Part shown: positions 52,370-60,170 of the stretch, one piece after another | How positions within the stretch are numbered: position 1 is the stretch's first letter | Layout of the letters: each line of letters starts with the position of its first letter | From: Bordetella genomosp. 8 | Lineage (GTDB): Bacteria; Pseudomonadota; Gammaproteobacteria; Burkholderiales; Burkholderiaceae_B | Direction: 5' to 3' | DNA: 64,000 bases | Assembly: GCF_002119685.1 (NCBI RefSeq) | Contig: NZ_CP021108.1 | Location: 1,302,001-1,366,000 of the forward strand | Position numbers and translations under genes: made by a program | Notes under the pieces: model-generated | Seen by the model: the letters and a program-made list of their open reading frames with translations, nothing else | The model's database searches: none | What the model was told of the DNA's origin: nothing

Positions 52370-53293
52370 TCATTGCCTGGAAAGCGTCGAATTTCCCTCG
52401 CGCTTGATCGCATGACGCGCCAGCGCCTCGAGCGCGACGACCAGCGCGGAATGGTCGGACGGCCCGTGTCCGAGCGCGTCGCAGGCGTTCATCAGCTGAG
52501 CGGCACCGGCGGTCTGGGGCAACGCCAGGCCTAGGCGGCGCGCGCTCTGAATGGCGAGGTTCAAGTCTTTCTGATGCAGCGCGATGCGAAAGCCCGGTTG
52601 GAAGTTGCGCCCGATCATGCGCTCGCCATGGACTTCCAGGACACGGCTGGCGGCGAAACCGCCCATCAGCGCCTGGCGCACCTTCGCCGGGTCCGCGCCG
52701 GCCTTGCTGGCGAAGAGCAGGGCCTCGCCCACGGCCGCGATGTTCAATGCGACAACGATCTGGTTGGCTACCTTGGTAATCTGGCCAGCACCCGCTTCGC
52801 CCACCAGTGTCACGTTCCTGCCCATGGTCTCCAGCAGCGGACGCACCGACTCGAAGGTTTTCGCGTCACCGCCACACATGATGGTCAGGGTGGCCGCCTT
52901 GGCGCCGACTTCGCCGCCGGAGACGGGGGCGTCCAGATACCCGCAGCCGAGCTTGGCGATGCGCGCCGCGAAATCCCTGGTGGCGAGCGGATCGATGGAA
53001 CTGCAGTCCACCACGGTTTTCCCCGCGGACAGCCCCGCCGCGACGCCGTCGGTGCCGAACAGCACCTTTTCCACGTCGGGAGTGTCCGGCAACATCAGGA
53101 AGATCACGTCGGCATTCCGCGTCACGTCGGTGCCGGACGTGCAGACTTTCGCTTTGTCACGAACGCCAGGCGGAACCTGGCTGCGCGTGTGCACGAATAG
53201 CGTATGGCCGGCGTCGGCCAGGTGGCCGGCCATGGGCGTGCCCATGATGCCCAGACCGATGAAGCCCACTTTGCGGGGCGCCGCAATGTTCAT
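52370..53293 (-). CDS. 2-hydroxy-3-oxopropionate (tartronate semialdehyde) reductase family
   Basis: 307 residues of the beta-hydroxyacid dehydrogenase family. NAD(P) motif VGFIGLGIMGTPMAGHL (8-24), substrate motif YLDAPVSGGEVGAKAATLTIMCGG, and the catalytic Lys in GAGQITKVANQIVV match GlxR/GarR. It would reduce tartronate semialdehyde to D-glycerate. Last gene of the minus-strand unit GntR-Bug-DapA-Hyi-GlxR, where a tartronate semialdehyde or hydroxypyruvate intermediate makes sense. L-threonate dehydrogenase (LtnD) is a related alternative. Confidence 0.85.
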   Translation of the reverse strand: MNIAAPRKVGFIGLGIMGTPMAGHLADAGHTLFVHTRSQVPPGVRDKAKVCTSGTDVTRNADVIFLMLPDTPDVEKVLFGTDGVAAGLSAGKTVVDCSSIDPLATRDFAARIAKLGCGYLDAPVSGGEVGAKAATLTIMCGGDAKTFESVRPLLETMGRNVTLVGEAGAGQITKVANQIVVALNIAAVGEALLFASKAGADPAKVRQALMGGFAASRVLEVHGERMIGRNFQPGFRIALHQKDLNLAIQSARRLGLALPQTAGAAQLMNACDALGHGPSDHSALVVALEALARHAIKREGNSTLSRQ

Positions 53294-53332
53294 GGTGATG
53301 TCTCCAAGTCTGTCTGGTCGTAGCTTCTCGGC

Positions 53333-54121
53333 TCAACCTGTAGTCATGCCGGCGGACGAACGCCACCCCAACCCCTCGATCGTGGTCGCGCGTGGCTTGT
53401 ACTCGCAGCCTATCCAACCCGTATAGCCGATGGCGTCGATGTGGCGAAGCAGCCAGTGGTAGTTGATCTCGCCCGTGCCAGGTTCGCCCCGTCCGGGGTT
53501 GTCGGCCAGCTGGATGTGGCCGATGCGCGACAGGTGCGTGCTCAGGGTATTGCCCAGTTCGCCTTCCATCCGTTGCGCATGGTAGATGTCGTACTGGATG
53601 CGCAGATTGTCGGAACCCACCTCGTCCAACAGCGTCAGCGCCTGATCGGTGCGGGTAAGGAAAAATCCCGGGATATCGAAACTATTGACCGGCTCGATCA
53701 GCAGCTTGAGGCCGGCCTTTTCCAACTCGCGCGCCGCGTAGCGCAGGTTCTCGACCAGCGTCGTGCGCGCATCCTGACGGTTTACGCCATCAGGTAGTTT
53801 GCCGGCCAGGCAGTTCACCTGCGGACTTCGCAGCACGGTCGCGTACTCGATGGCGCGGCCCACGCCCGCGCGGAACTCGGCCTCGCGGTTGGGATGGCAG
53901 GCGATGCCGCGTTCGCCGGCGTCCCAATCGCCCGCTGGCAGGTTGTGCAGCACCTGGGCCAAGCCGTTGGCGTTCAGCGCTGCGGCCAGCTCCTGTTTCT
54001 CGAACGGATAGGGAAAGAGATACTCCACCGCTTCGAAGCCCGCTTGCGCCGCGGCTTCGAAGCGCTGCATGAAAGGCAGCTCGGTGAAAAGCATGGTCAG
54101 GTTGGCAGCGAAACGCGGCAT
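53333..54121 (-). CDS. Hydroxypyruvate isomerase (Hyi family)
   Basis: 262 residues, TIM-barrel protein starting MPRFAANLTMLFTELPFMQRFEAAAQAGFEAVEYLFPY, the Hyi/OtnI hallmark. IEPVNSFDIPGFFL, IQYDIYHAQRMEGEL and GWIGCEYKP carry the expected metal ligands. Hyi interconverts hydroxypyruvate and tartronate semialdehyde. Its neighbour GlxR would then reduce the latter. A paralog lies at 28675-29475 in a different context. Three bases after the DapA-like gene stop, so coupled. Confidence 0.87.
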   Translation of the reverse strand: MPRFAANLTMLFTELPFMQRFEAAAQAGFEAVEYLFPYPFEKQELAAALNANGLAQVLHNLPAGDWDAGERGIACHPNREAEFRAGVGRAIEYATVLRSPQVNCLAGKLPDGVNRQDARTTLVENLRYAARELEKAGLKLLIEPVNSFDIPGFFLTRTDQALTLLDEVGSDNLRIQYDIYHAQRMEGELGNTLSTHLSRIGHIQLADNPGRGEPGTGEINYHWLLRHIDAIGYTGWIGCEYKPRATTIEGLGWRSSAGMTTG

Positions 54122-54124
54122 GGT

Positions 54125-55042
54125 TCAAGCGCCTTTCAGTTGCTCGGGCGGAATGACCTGCGACAGCGCTTCCCGAATAGCGGCTTGCTGCGCCGCGGTG
54201 ACCGCCGCCACGGGGCGCAGCGTGTGGCCAGTCGGCGCCCCTTGCAGCGCCAAGGTGAATTTGGTCGTCGCAACGCGATTGTCGGCATAGATCGCATTCC
54301 ACAGGCGCAGCAGCCGTTCATGCATATCCTTGGCGAAGATGTGGTCGCCTCGCTTTACCGCGTCCCACAACTGGATCAGCGCGCCCGGGACGGCGGTGGT
54401 CAGTATGGAAATGACGCCGTGCGCGCCCAGCACCATGCATGGATACAGCAGGGAATCCACCGCGGCGAAGATGCGGTCGCCCGGTTGGGCGCCGATCATC
54501 AGGTCGGCCAGCGACTTGAGGTCGCCCGCGCTTTGCTTGACGCCCGCCACGCCGGGAATTTCGCGCATGGCGCGCAAGAGCAACGCGGGCGACAAGTAGT
54601 TCCAGGGGATGACGTTGTAGATGAGAATCGGGATGTCGGTCTCGGCGGCGATCTCGCGGAAGTGGCGCAGCATCGATTCCTCGTCCGTCTTGTAGATATA
54701 GTGCGACGGCGTGACCTGCAGCGCGGATATCCCCAGCTTCTGCACGGCGCGCACCTTGGCGATCGCGTCGCGCGTGCTGTTGGCGATGACGCCCGCCACC
54801 AGGGGCACCGTTCCGTCGATTTCTTCCGCGGCGATTTCGGTGATGCGGGCCAATTCGCCGGTCGTCAGGGAATAGCCCTCGCCGGAACTGCCGCCCGCTA
54901 CCAGGCCGTGCACCCCCTGGTTCAACATGAAGCGGATGGTGCTGCGCAAGGACTTTTCGTCGAGCACGCCGTCCTCGGTAAACGGCGTGACCAGGGGCGG
55001 AACGATGCCTTGGATGTCGGCCGGGCTGAAGGTCTTGGTCAT
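54125..55042 (-). CDS. DapA-family aldolase/dehydratase
   Basis: 305 residues from the ATG at 55042 (GAGGAAG upstream). The DHDPS/N-acetylneuraminate lyase fold is marked by GGSSGEGYSLT (50-60), Tyr142 in LIYNVIPWN and the Schiff-base Lys169 in GVAGVKQSAGD. True DapA is unlikely in this catabolic setting; a 2-keto-3-deoxy-sugar-acid aldolase or 5-dehydro-4-deoxyglucarate dehydratase type reaction is more plausible, giving pyruvate plus an aldehyde acid for Hyi/GlxR. Specificity not readable from sequence. Confidence 0.85.
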   Translation of the reverse strand: MTKTFSPADIQGIVPPLVTPFTEDGVLDEKSLRSTIRFMLNQGVHGLVAGGSSGEGYSLTTGELARITEIAAEEIDGTVPLVAGVIANSTRDAIAKVRAVQKLGISALQVTPSHYIYKTDEESMLRHFREIAAETDIPILIYNVIPWNYLSPALLLRAMREIPGVAGVKQSAGDLKSLADLMIGAQPGDRIFAAVDSLLYPCMVLGAHGVISILTTAVPGALIQLWDAVKRGDHIFAKDMHERLLRLWNAIYADNRVATTKFTLALQGAPTGHTLRPVAAVTAAQQAAIREALSQVIPPEQLKGA

Positions 55043-55081
55043 GGTGTCTGTCTTCCTCGATGTCGCTGTGGTTCGGTTCAC

Positions 55082-56044
55082 TTACTGCGGTTCAATGCCA
55101 GCCAACTTCACCAGGCGGGCGAAGGTGGCCGTCTCTTGGCTGATATATGCGCCGAAATCGCTCGAACTGGTGGGCGCAGCCTCCAGGCCCAGTTGAAGCA
55201 GTTGCGCTTTGACTTCCGGCGCGTTCACCGCCTTGACCACTTCCGCGTTCAGGCGCTCGACGACGTCCGGTGGCGTACCGGCTGGCGCCACGAGGCCGTT
55301 CCAGGTAATCAACTCGTAGCCGTGCAGGCGTTCCGCGATGGCGGGGACCTGTGGCAGCAAGGGGCTGCGCTGTGCGCTGGTAACCGCGATCGCCTTGAGC
55401 TTGCCGGCCTGGATGAGCGGCATCACTTCGAGTATGGGGCTGAACGAGGCCTGGATCTGGCCCGCGAGCAGGTCGGAGTTGACCTGGCTGCCGCCCCGAT
55501 AAGGCACCGCGGTCATCTCGACAGCGGCCATCTTCTGGAAAAGAACGCCCGCCAGATGTGGGGACGAACCTGTGCCCGACGTGCCGTAATTGACCTTGCC
55601 CGGGTGGGCCTTGACGTAGGCGATGAATTCGTCGAGTGTATTGGCCGGTACCGAAGTGTTGACCACCAGCACGCTGGGGCTGGTAGTCGTACGCGCTATT
55701 GGCACGAAGTCCTTCGCGGCGTCGTACGGAAGGCTTTTGTAAAGGCTGGCGTTGCCCGCGAGCGGGCCGCTCGACAGAAAACCCAGGGTATAGCCGTCTG
55801 GTTTGGCCTTGGCCACGAACGTCGCGCCTATCGCTCCGCCTGCTCCGGTCTTGTTGTCCACAACCACGGCCTGGCCAAGATTCCTGGCCATCTCCTGCGC
55901 GATGATGCGGCCCGATACGTCGTTGTTGCCGCCGGCGGCGAAGGGCACCACGATGGATACGGGCCTGGCGGGGAAGGGCTGGGCGGCCGCCGAAAAGGCG
56001 AGCGCCGCCGCCGCGCCCGCAAGGGCGCGTTTGAGCTTGATCAT
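55082..56044 (-). CDS. Bug/TctC-family periplasmic solute receptor
   Basis: 320 residues. Signal MIKLKRALAGAAAALAFSAAA; mature FPARPVSIVVPFAAGGNND, VVDNKTGAGGAIGA, KPDGYTLGF, AVPYRGGSQVNSDLLAGQIQ. Second gene of the GntR-Bug-DapA-Hyi-GlxR unit (40 bp after gntR and 39 bp before the DapA-like gene). It likely binds the sugar acid that these enzymes break down. Confidence 0.9.
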   Translation of the reverse strand: MIKLKRALAGAAAALAFSAAAQPFPARPVSIVVPFAAGGNNDVSGRIIAQEMARNLGQAVVVDNKTGAGGAIGATFVAKAKPDGYTLGFLSSGPLAGNASLYKSLPYDAAKDFVPIARTTTSPSVLVVNTSVPANTLDEFIAYVKAHPGKVNYGTSGTGSSPHLAGVLFQKMAAVEMTAVPYRGGSQVNSDLLAGQIQASFSPILEVMPLIQAGKLKAIAVTSAQRSPLLPQVPAIAERLHGYELITWNGLVAPAGTPPDVVERLNAEVVKAVNAPEVKAQLLQLGLEAAPTSSSDFGAYISQETATFARLVKLAGIEPQ

Positions 56045-56084
56045 GCTTGTCTCCTGGTTCTTCTATGGAATGGCGGGTTGGCGC

Positions 56085-56789
56085 TCAGGCGGTTCTGCGC
56101 TCCTCCGCAGGGTCTGCCGCGAGGCCATTGGCACGCGCCAGCACGCGCTGGCGGGATGCGTCGATATGGGCGACCATCAAGGCGACGGCACGCGATTCAT
56201 CGCGGGCGCGCACTGCCTCCAGAAATGCCAGGTGCTCCTGCATGGCGGGTACGACGCGCATGGGGCGCGCCATCGCACTGTCAATGCGGATCAGCTTGAT
56301 GTGCAGGTTGTTGACCCGATAGATGTCCGACAGGATTTCATTGTCCATCGCATCGACCATCCGATTGTGCAGTCCCCAGTCGACGGCGAGCGCGTCCTCG
56401 TCCAGGGCCGGGTCGGTCGAGGGAGTCTCCGCGCGCGCCAGGATGGCGCGGTGCTGGGCGATGACGTCGTCGATCTCGTCGTCGGTGGCGTCGCGGACAT
56501 ATTGCGTCATCGCTTCGCGTTCTATCACCGTGCGCGTCTGGAACGCGTTCCGTATCAGCTTGAGATCCACGGCGGCAATCTGCAGACCGCGTTTCGGCAC
56601 GGTCGTGATGAGCCGCGCCGCTTCCAAGCGCGGGATCATTTCGCGCACGGCGCCCAGCGGCATGCCCAGCAGCAGCGTCAGTTCCTGCTGGGAGACGAAT
56701 TGGCCCGGCTTCAAGCGCGAAGCGAGCACCTGCTGCCTGAAGCGTTCGTAGGCCTGGTTGCGGAGATGGTCTGCGGGAGAGGTATCCAT
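56085..56789 (-). CDS. GntR-family regulator, FadR/FCD subfamily
   Basis: 234 residues. N-terminal winged helix (about 8-75, with LGMPLGAVREMIPRLEAARLITTVPKRG) and an all-helical FCD effector domain (about 85-220) with metal/ligand-type residues (Asp, His in WGLHNRMVDAM, EHLAFLEAV, VAHID). First gene of its own operon, with a perfect palindrome 22 bp before the start. It probably represses the unit until a sugar-acid or dicarboxylate effector binds. Confidence 0.88.
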   Translation of the reverse strand: MDTSPADHLRNQAYERFRQQVLASRLKPGQFVSQQELTLLLGMPLGAVREMIPRLEAARLITTVPKRGLQIAAVDLKLIRNAFQTRTVIEREAMTQYVRDATDDEIDDVIAQHRAILARAETPSTDPALDEDALAVDWGLHNRMVDAMDNEILSDIYRVNNLHIKLIRIDSAMARPMRVVPAMQEHLAFLEAVRARDESRAVALMVAHIDASRQRVLARANGLAADPAEERRTA

Positions 56790-56811
56790 GACCGCACATT
56801 AACATCAGTCT

Positions 56812-56830
56812 GACATGTTAGCAACATGTC
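56812..56830. promoter_or_regulatory. 19-bp perfect palindrome, probable operator of the FadR-type regulator
   Basis: GACATGTT-AGC-AACATGTC, with a core close to the T.GT-N3-AC.A pattern of FadR-subfamily sites. An overlapping second dyad (TAACAT at 56800-56805 with ATGTTA at 56815-56820) suggests two overlapping sites. It lies 22 bp upstream of gntR, positioned for autorepression of the five-gene operon. Confidence 0.65.
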
Positions 56831-56893
56831 TCGTCTGGATTCTGGAACCGTTCGGCCGTTCGCGTGATTAGCTGATTCAGCCGCCCAGAATGG

Positions 56894-56926
56894 AAAAAGG
56901 CCGAACACGAGGTGTTCGGCCTTTTT
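56894..56926 (-). terminator. Intrinsic terminator after second tRNA-Gly
   Basis: A 15-bp stem, AAAAAGGCCGAACAC with GTGTTCGGCCTTTTT, encloses a GAG loop and ends in a U-tract on either strand. It lies 54 bp downstream of the tRNA on the minus strand and separates it from the gntR operon promoter. Confidence 0.85.
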
Positions 56927-56980
56927 TCGATCATGTTGTTGAACGTGTCGGCGCCGAGTAAAACATGGCGCCCGGAATTC

Positions 56981-57056
56981 TGGAGCGGGAAACGAGTCTC
57001 GAACTCGCGACCTCAACCTTGGCAAGGTTGCGCTCTACCAACTGAGCTATTCCCGC
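56981..57056 (-). tRNA. tRNA-Gly (anticodon GCC), second copy
   Basis: 76 nt with encoded CCA, identical to the copy at 12794-12869; identity also covers five flanking bases on the 3' side. Anticodon GCC, standard cloverleaf. Transcribed from a promoter that overlaps the start of murB. Confidence 0.97.
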
Positions 57057-57140
57057 ATTGCTTCACTCGCCCTGCGCACATTGCACCGTGCAGTTCGCAT
57101 CTTGCATTTTGCGCATCGCGTAAAATCAGCGAAGACAGAA

Positions 57141-57170
57141 ACTATATCAGATCACAAAAAGCGATGTCAA
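57141..57170 (-). promoter_or_regulatory. Predicted tRNA-Gly promoter overlapping the murB start codon
   Basis: On the minus strand TTGACA (57170-57165) and TATAGT (57146-57141) are separated by 18 bp. The -35 hexamer lies on codons 1-3 of murB on the other strand. Transcription would start near 57134, about 77 nt before the tRNA. Confidence 0.6.
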
Positions 57171-58207
57171 ACTCATCGGCGCCAGTTGGTGAAACCGGCA
57201 CTCTCACACCGATGGCTGCGGGCCTTACGCCGCTGAACACCTTCGGCCTGGTGTCGCAAGCGGAGGCCTACGTCCGTATCGTTTCGCCTGAGCAGCTTCC
57301 CGCCCTGTCGGAGCTTGCCCGCCGGTACGGCCGAGCCTTCGTCCTGGGCGGCGGCAGCAACGTCGTGCTGCCGTCCACCATGGAAGGCCTGGTGGCGCAC
57401 ATGGCCATCCCCGGCATCCGGCTGCTCGAAGCGCGCGACGACGCGTGGATCGTCGAGGCCAGCGGTGGCGAAAGCTGGCACGGTTTCGTCGATGCATGCC
57501 TGCGCAACGGGTGGGATGGCCTGGAAAATCTCGCCCTGATACCCGGTACGGTCGGTGCCAGTCCCGTGCAGAACATCGGCGCGTATGGCGTCGAGCTGGA
57601 CCAGCGTTTCCTGGGGCTGACGGCGTGGGACATCGCGCGCGGCGAGAGGGTCGAAATGTCGGCAGGGGACTGCCGCTTCGCCTATCGGGACAGTCGTTTC
57701 AAGCACGACGCGCCTGGCCGATGGGCCATCGTGTCGGTGCGCTTCGCCTTGCCGCGGCCCTGGCGGCCCGTGCTCGATTATCCCGATCTGCGGAAGCATC
57801 TGGCGCTGGCCGACGCCGTGTCGGCGCAGGCGATCTTCGATGCCGTATGCGCCATCCGCCGACAGAAATTGCCGGACCCCGCGGTGATCGGCAACGCCGG
57901 CAGCTTTTTCAAGAATCCGATCGTGACGGCCGGGCAGCATGCCGTCCTGCGCGAGCGCTTTCCCGGACTGGTGTCCTACCCCCAGCCGGACGGCCGCTAC
58001 AAACTGGCGGCCGGCTGGTTGATCGACCAATGCGGGTGGAAGGGGCGCTCGCTGGGACCGGTGGGCGTGCATGACCGCCAGGCGCTGGTACTGATCAATC
58101 GCGGCGGCGCTCGCGCCGCCGACATCATGGCCCTGGCCGACGCGATCCGTGAGGACGTCCAGGCCCGCTATGGCGTGGACCTGGAGCCCGAGCCGGTACG
58201 GCCCTGA
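57164..58207 (+). CDS. murB: UDP-N-acetylenolpyruvoylglucosamine reductase MurB
   Basis: 347 residues from the ATG at 57164; an internal ATG at 57212 would also keep the conserved LTPLNTFGL start. FAD-binding motif [11 protein letters not shown], the catalytic region [25 protein letters not shown], the Ser/Lys segment [12 protein letters not shown], and a C-terminal [13 protein letters not shown] are intact. It reduces UDP-GlcNAc-enolpyruvate to UDP-MurNAc with NADPH in peptidoglycan synthesis. Ends 7 bp from the convergent dapB. Confidence 0.95.
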   Translation: MSNSSAPVGETGTLTPMAAGLTPLNTFGLVSQAEAYVRIVSPEQLPALSELARRYGRAFVLGGGSNVVLPSTMEGLVAHMAIPGIRLLEARDDAWIVEASGGESWHGFVDACLRNGWDGLENLALIPGTVGASPVQNIGAYGVELDQRFLGLTAWDIARGERVEMSAGDCRFAYRDSRFKHDAPGRWAIVSVRFALPRPWRPVLDYPDLRKHLALADAVSAQAIFDAVCAIRRQKLPDPAVIGNAGSFFKNPIVTAGQHAVLRERFPGLVSYPQPDGRYKLAAGWLIDQCGWKGRSLGPVGVHDRQALVLINRGGARAADIMALADAIREDVQARYGVDLEPEPVRP

Positions 58208-58214
58208 ATGGGGC

Positions 58215-59006
58215 CTACAGTCCCAGTACCTTCTGCATATCGAACAGCCCCTGCGTCTTGTCGCGCAGGAAGGCGGCGGCGCGCAGGCTGCCTTGCGCGT
58301 ATGTTGCGCGGCTGGTGCTGCGGTGCGTGATCTCGATGCGCTCGCCGATGCCGCAGAAGTACACCGTGTGATCGCCGACGATGTCCCCGCCGCGCACGAC
58401 GGAAAACCCGATGGTGCCCGGTTCCCGCACGCCCGTCTCGCCATGCCGCGTCCACGTGGCCACGTCGGGCAAGTCCACGCCCCAGGCCTGCGCGATGGTT
58501 TCGCCCATCTTCAACGCGGTGCCCGATGGCGCATCCACCTTCTTGTTGTGATGCGCTTCGAACACTTCCACGTCATAGCCCGAATTCAGGATGCGTGCCG
58601 CCATGTCCAGCAGGCGCAGCGTCGCGTTGACGCCCACGCTCATGTTCGGCGCGAATACGATGGCGATGCTTTCAGCCGCCTTGGCGATCTCGGCGCGGCC
58701 GGCTTCGTCGAAGCCCGTGGTGCCGATCACCGCCTTGACGCCATGCCGCACGCAGGCCCGCAGATGGTCCAGCGTGCCTTCCGGACGCGTGAAGTCGATC
58801 AGGCAGTCGGCGCCGGCCAGCGCCTGCAGGTCACCGGTGATCGCCACGCCGGTATCGCGGCCCAGGAAGGCCCCGGCGTCCTGTCCGACCTGGTCGCTGC
58901 CCGCGCGGTCGAGCGCGACCGTCAGCGTCATGTCGGGATGGTTCAGGACCGCTTCGATAAGCATGCGGCCCATCCGGCCGCCGGCGCCGGCAATGGCGAT
59001 GCGCAT
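58215..59006 (-). CDS. dapB: 4-hydroxy-tetrahydrodipicolinate reductase DapB
   Basis: 263 residues. NAD(P) motif [54 protein letters not shown], and the catalytic [20 protein letters not shown] are all present. It makes tetrahydrodipicolinate for lysine and diaminopimelate synthesis. Downstream of bamE by 33 bp on the same strand. Confidence 0.96.
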   Translation of the reverse strand: MRIAIAGAGGRMGRMLIEAVLNHPDMTLTVALDRAGSDQVGQDAGAFLGRDTGVAITGDLQALAGADCLIDFTRPEGTLDHLRACVRHGVKAVIGTTGFDEAGRAEIAKAAESIAIVFAPNMSVGVNATLRLLDMAARILNSGYDVEVFEAHHNKKVDAPSGTALKMGETIAQAWGVDLPDVATWTRHGETGVREPGTIGFSVVRGGDIVGDHTVYFCGIGERIEITHRSTSRATYAQGSLRAAAFLRDKTQGLFDMQKVLGL

Positions 59007-59039
59007 GTGAAATCCTTGTCGTTGGCTGCTGGGTAGGCG

Positions 59040-59624
59040 CTACTTCTGGCTGGGCGCGGCCGGGGTGCTGGCGCCATTGATGGTCGTGGGCGTGCCGCCC
59101 GTGCCATTGACATTGGCGGTCGTGCCGCTGCCACCGCTGACGCCGGCGGGCAGGCCGGCGCCGGTCGGGCCGGCCGGGGCGGTACCGGCGGGCGCCGGTG
59201 GCTGCGGCGGCGGCACGTTGGTGCCGGCCGAATTGGACGGCCCGTCGGCCAACTGATAGGGCTGCACGGCAGGCTGCTGGTCGCCCTCCCAGCGGGTCAG
59301 CTTGTCGTTTTCGAAGAAAACGGTGAACTTGCGTTCCTGGGCGGCGCCATAGCCGGGCTTGTAGTAGTAGGGATAGTCCCAGCGGTCGGCGTGCAGCACG
59401 CTGGTCAGCGTGGGGCTGCCCAGTGCGAACCGCACCTGTTCCCGGGTCATGCCGGGGCGCAGCAGACCGACCTGCTCGCTGGTGATCCAGTTGCCTTGCT
59501 GGACCGGCGCCTTGTACGGGAAGCCCCATTTGCCGGAGCTGCATCCCGCCAGGGCAAGGGCGACCGCACCGACTGCGATGACCGCCTTCAAGCGGCGGGA
59601 AGTGGGACGTATGATCGTGGACAC
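59040..59624 (-). CDS. bamE: Outer-membrane assembly lipoprotein BamE
   Basis: 194 residues from a GTG at 59624 (GGGGAA six bases upstream). Lipobox LALAGC near residue 26, then the SmpA/OmlA fold (about 45-120): [53 protein letters not shown]. It supports the Bam complex in outer-membrane protein insertion. The last ~70 residues are a Pro/Gly/Ala/Thr-rich low-complexity tail absent from E. coli BamE. Divergent from fur, as in many betaproteobacteria. Confidence 0.92.
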   Translation of the reverse strand: MSTIIRPTSRRLKAVIAVGAVALALAGCSSGKWGFPYKAPVQQGNWITSEQVGLLRPGMTREQVRFALGSPTLTSVLHADRWDYPYYYKPGYGAAQERKFTVFFENDKLTRWEGDQQPAVQPYQLADGPSNSAGTNVPPPQPPAPAGTAPAGPTGAGLPAGVSGGSGTTANVNGTGGTPTTINGASTPAAPSQK

Positions 59625-59702
59625 TCGGGGTTCCCCGTAATGGATACTGGCAAAACCGTTATCATAAAGGCTTATCCAGTCATTCCGTTTTCCATTGGAC
59701 CA

Positions 59703-60122
59703 ATGAGCGATCAAAGCGACCTCAAGACCATGGGTTTGAAGGCGACCTTTCCGCGCCTCAAGATCCTGGACATTTTCCGTAAGGCAGAGCAGCGCCATCT
59801 TAGCGCGGAAGATGTATACCGTGCCCTGATCGCCGAAAACGTCGAGATCGGCCTTGCCACCGTCTACCGCGTACTCACGCAGTTCGAGCAGGCGGGCATC
59901 CTGGCGCGCAGCCAGTTCGATAGCGGCAAGGCCGTCTTCGAATTGAACGACGGCGACCACCACGATCATCTGATCTGCACCAACTGCGGAAAAGTGGTCG
60001 AATTCAACGATATCGAGATCGAAAAGCGCCAGCACAAGATCGCCAAGGACAACAGCTTTCTACTTGAAAGCCATGCGATGGTGCTCTACGGCACGTGCGG
60101 GGACTGCGCCACGCGCCGTTGA
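59703..60122 (+). CDS. fur: Ferric uptake regulator Fur
   Basis: 139 residues from the ATG at 59703. N-terminal winged helix ([19 protein letters not shown] to [19 protein letters not shown]) and C-terminal metal domain with [16 protein letters not shown] and CGDC near the end (zinc and iron ligands). It represses iron-uptake genes when Fe2+ is sufficient. The 78-bp gap to bamE must hold both promoters; I see no clear Fur box there. Confidence 0.96.
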   Translation: MSDQSDLKTMGLKATFPRLKILDIFRKAEQRHLSAEDVYRALIAENVEIGLATVYRVLTQFEQAGILARSQFDSGKAVFELNDGDHHDHLICTNCGKVVEFNDIEIEKRQHKIAKDNSFLLESHAMVLYGTCGDCATRR

Positions 60123-60147
60123 TCCGGCGGCAGGCGCCCCCAGCGGC

Positions 60148-60165
60148 TGGCCACCGCGGTGGCCA
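60148..60165. repeat. 18-bp perfect GC-rich palindrome between fur and recN
   Basis: TGGCCACCGCGGTGGCCA is fully self-complementary and lies in the 48-bp gap between the convergent ends of fur and recN. No U-tract follows on either strand, so it is not a classical intrinsic terminator, but it could act as a transcription barrier for both genes. Confidence 0.5.
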
Positions 60166-60170
60166 CCGGT

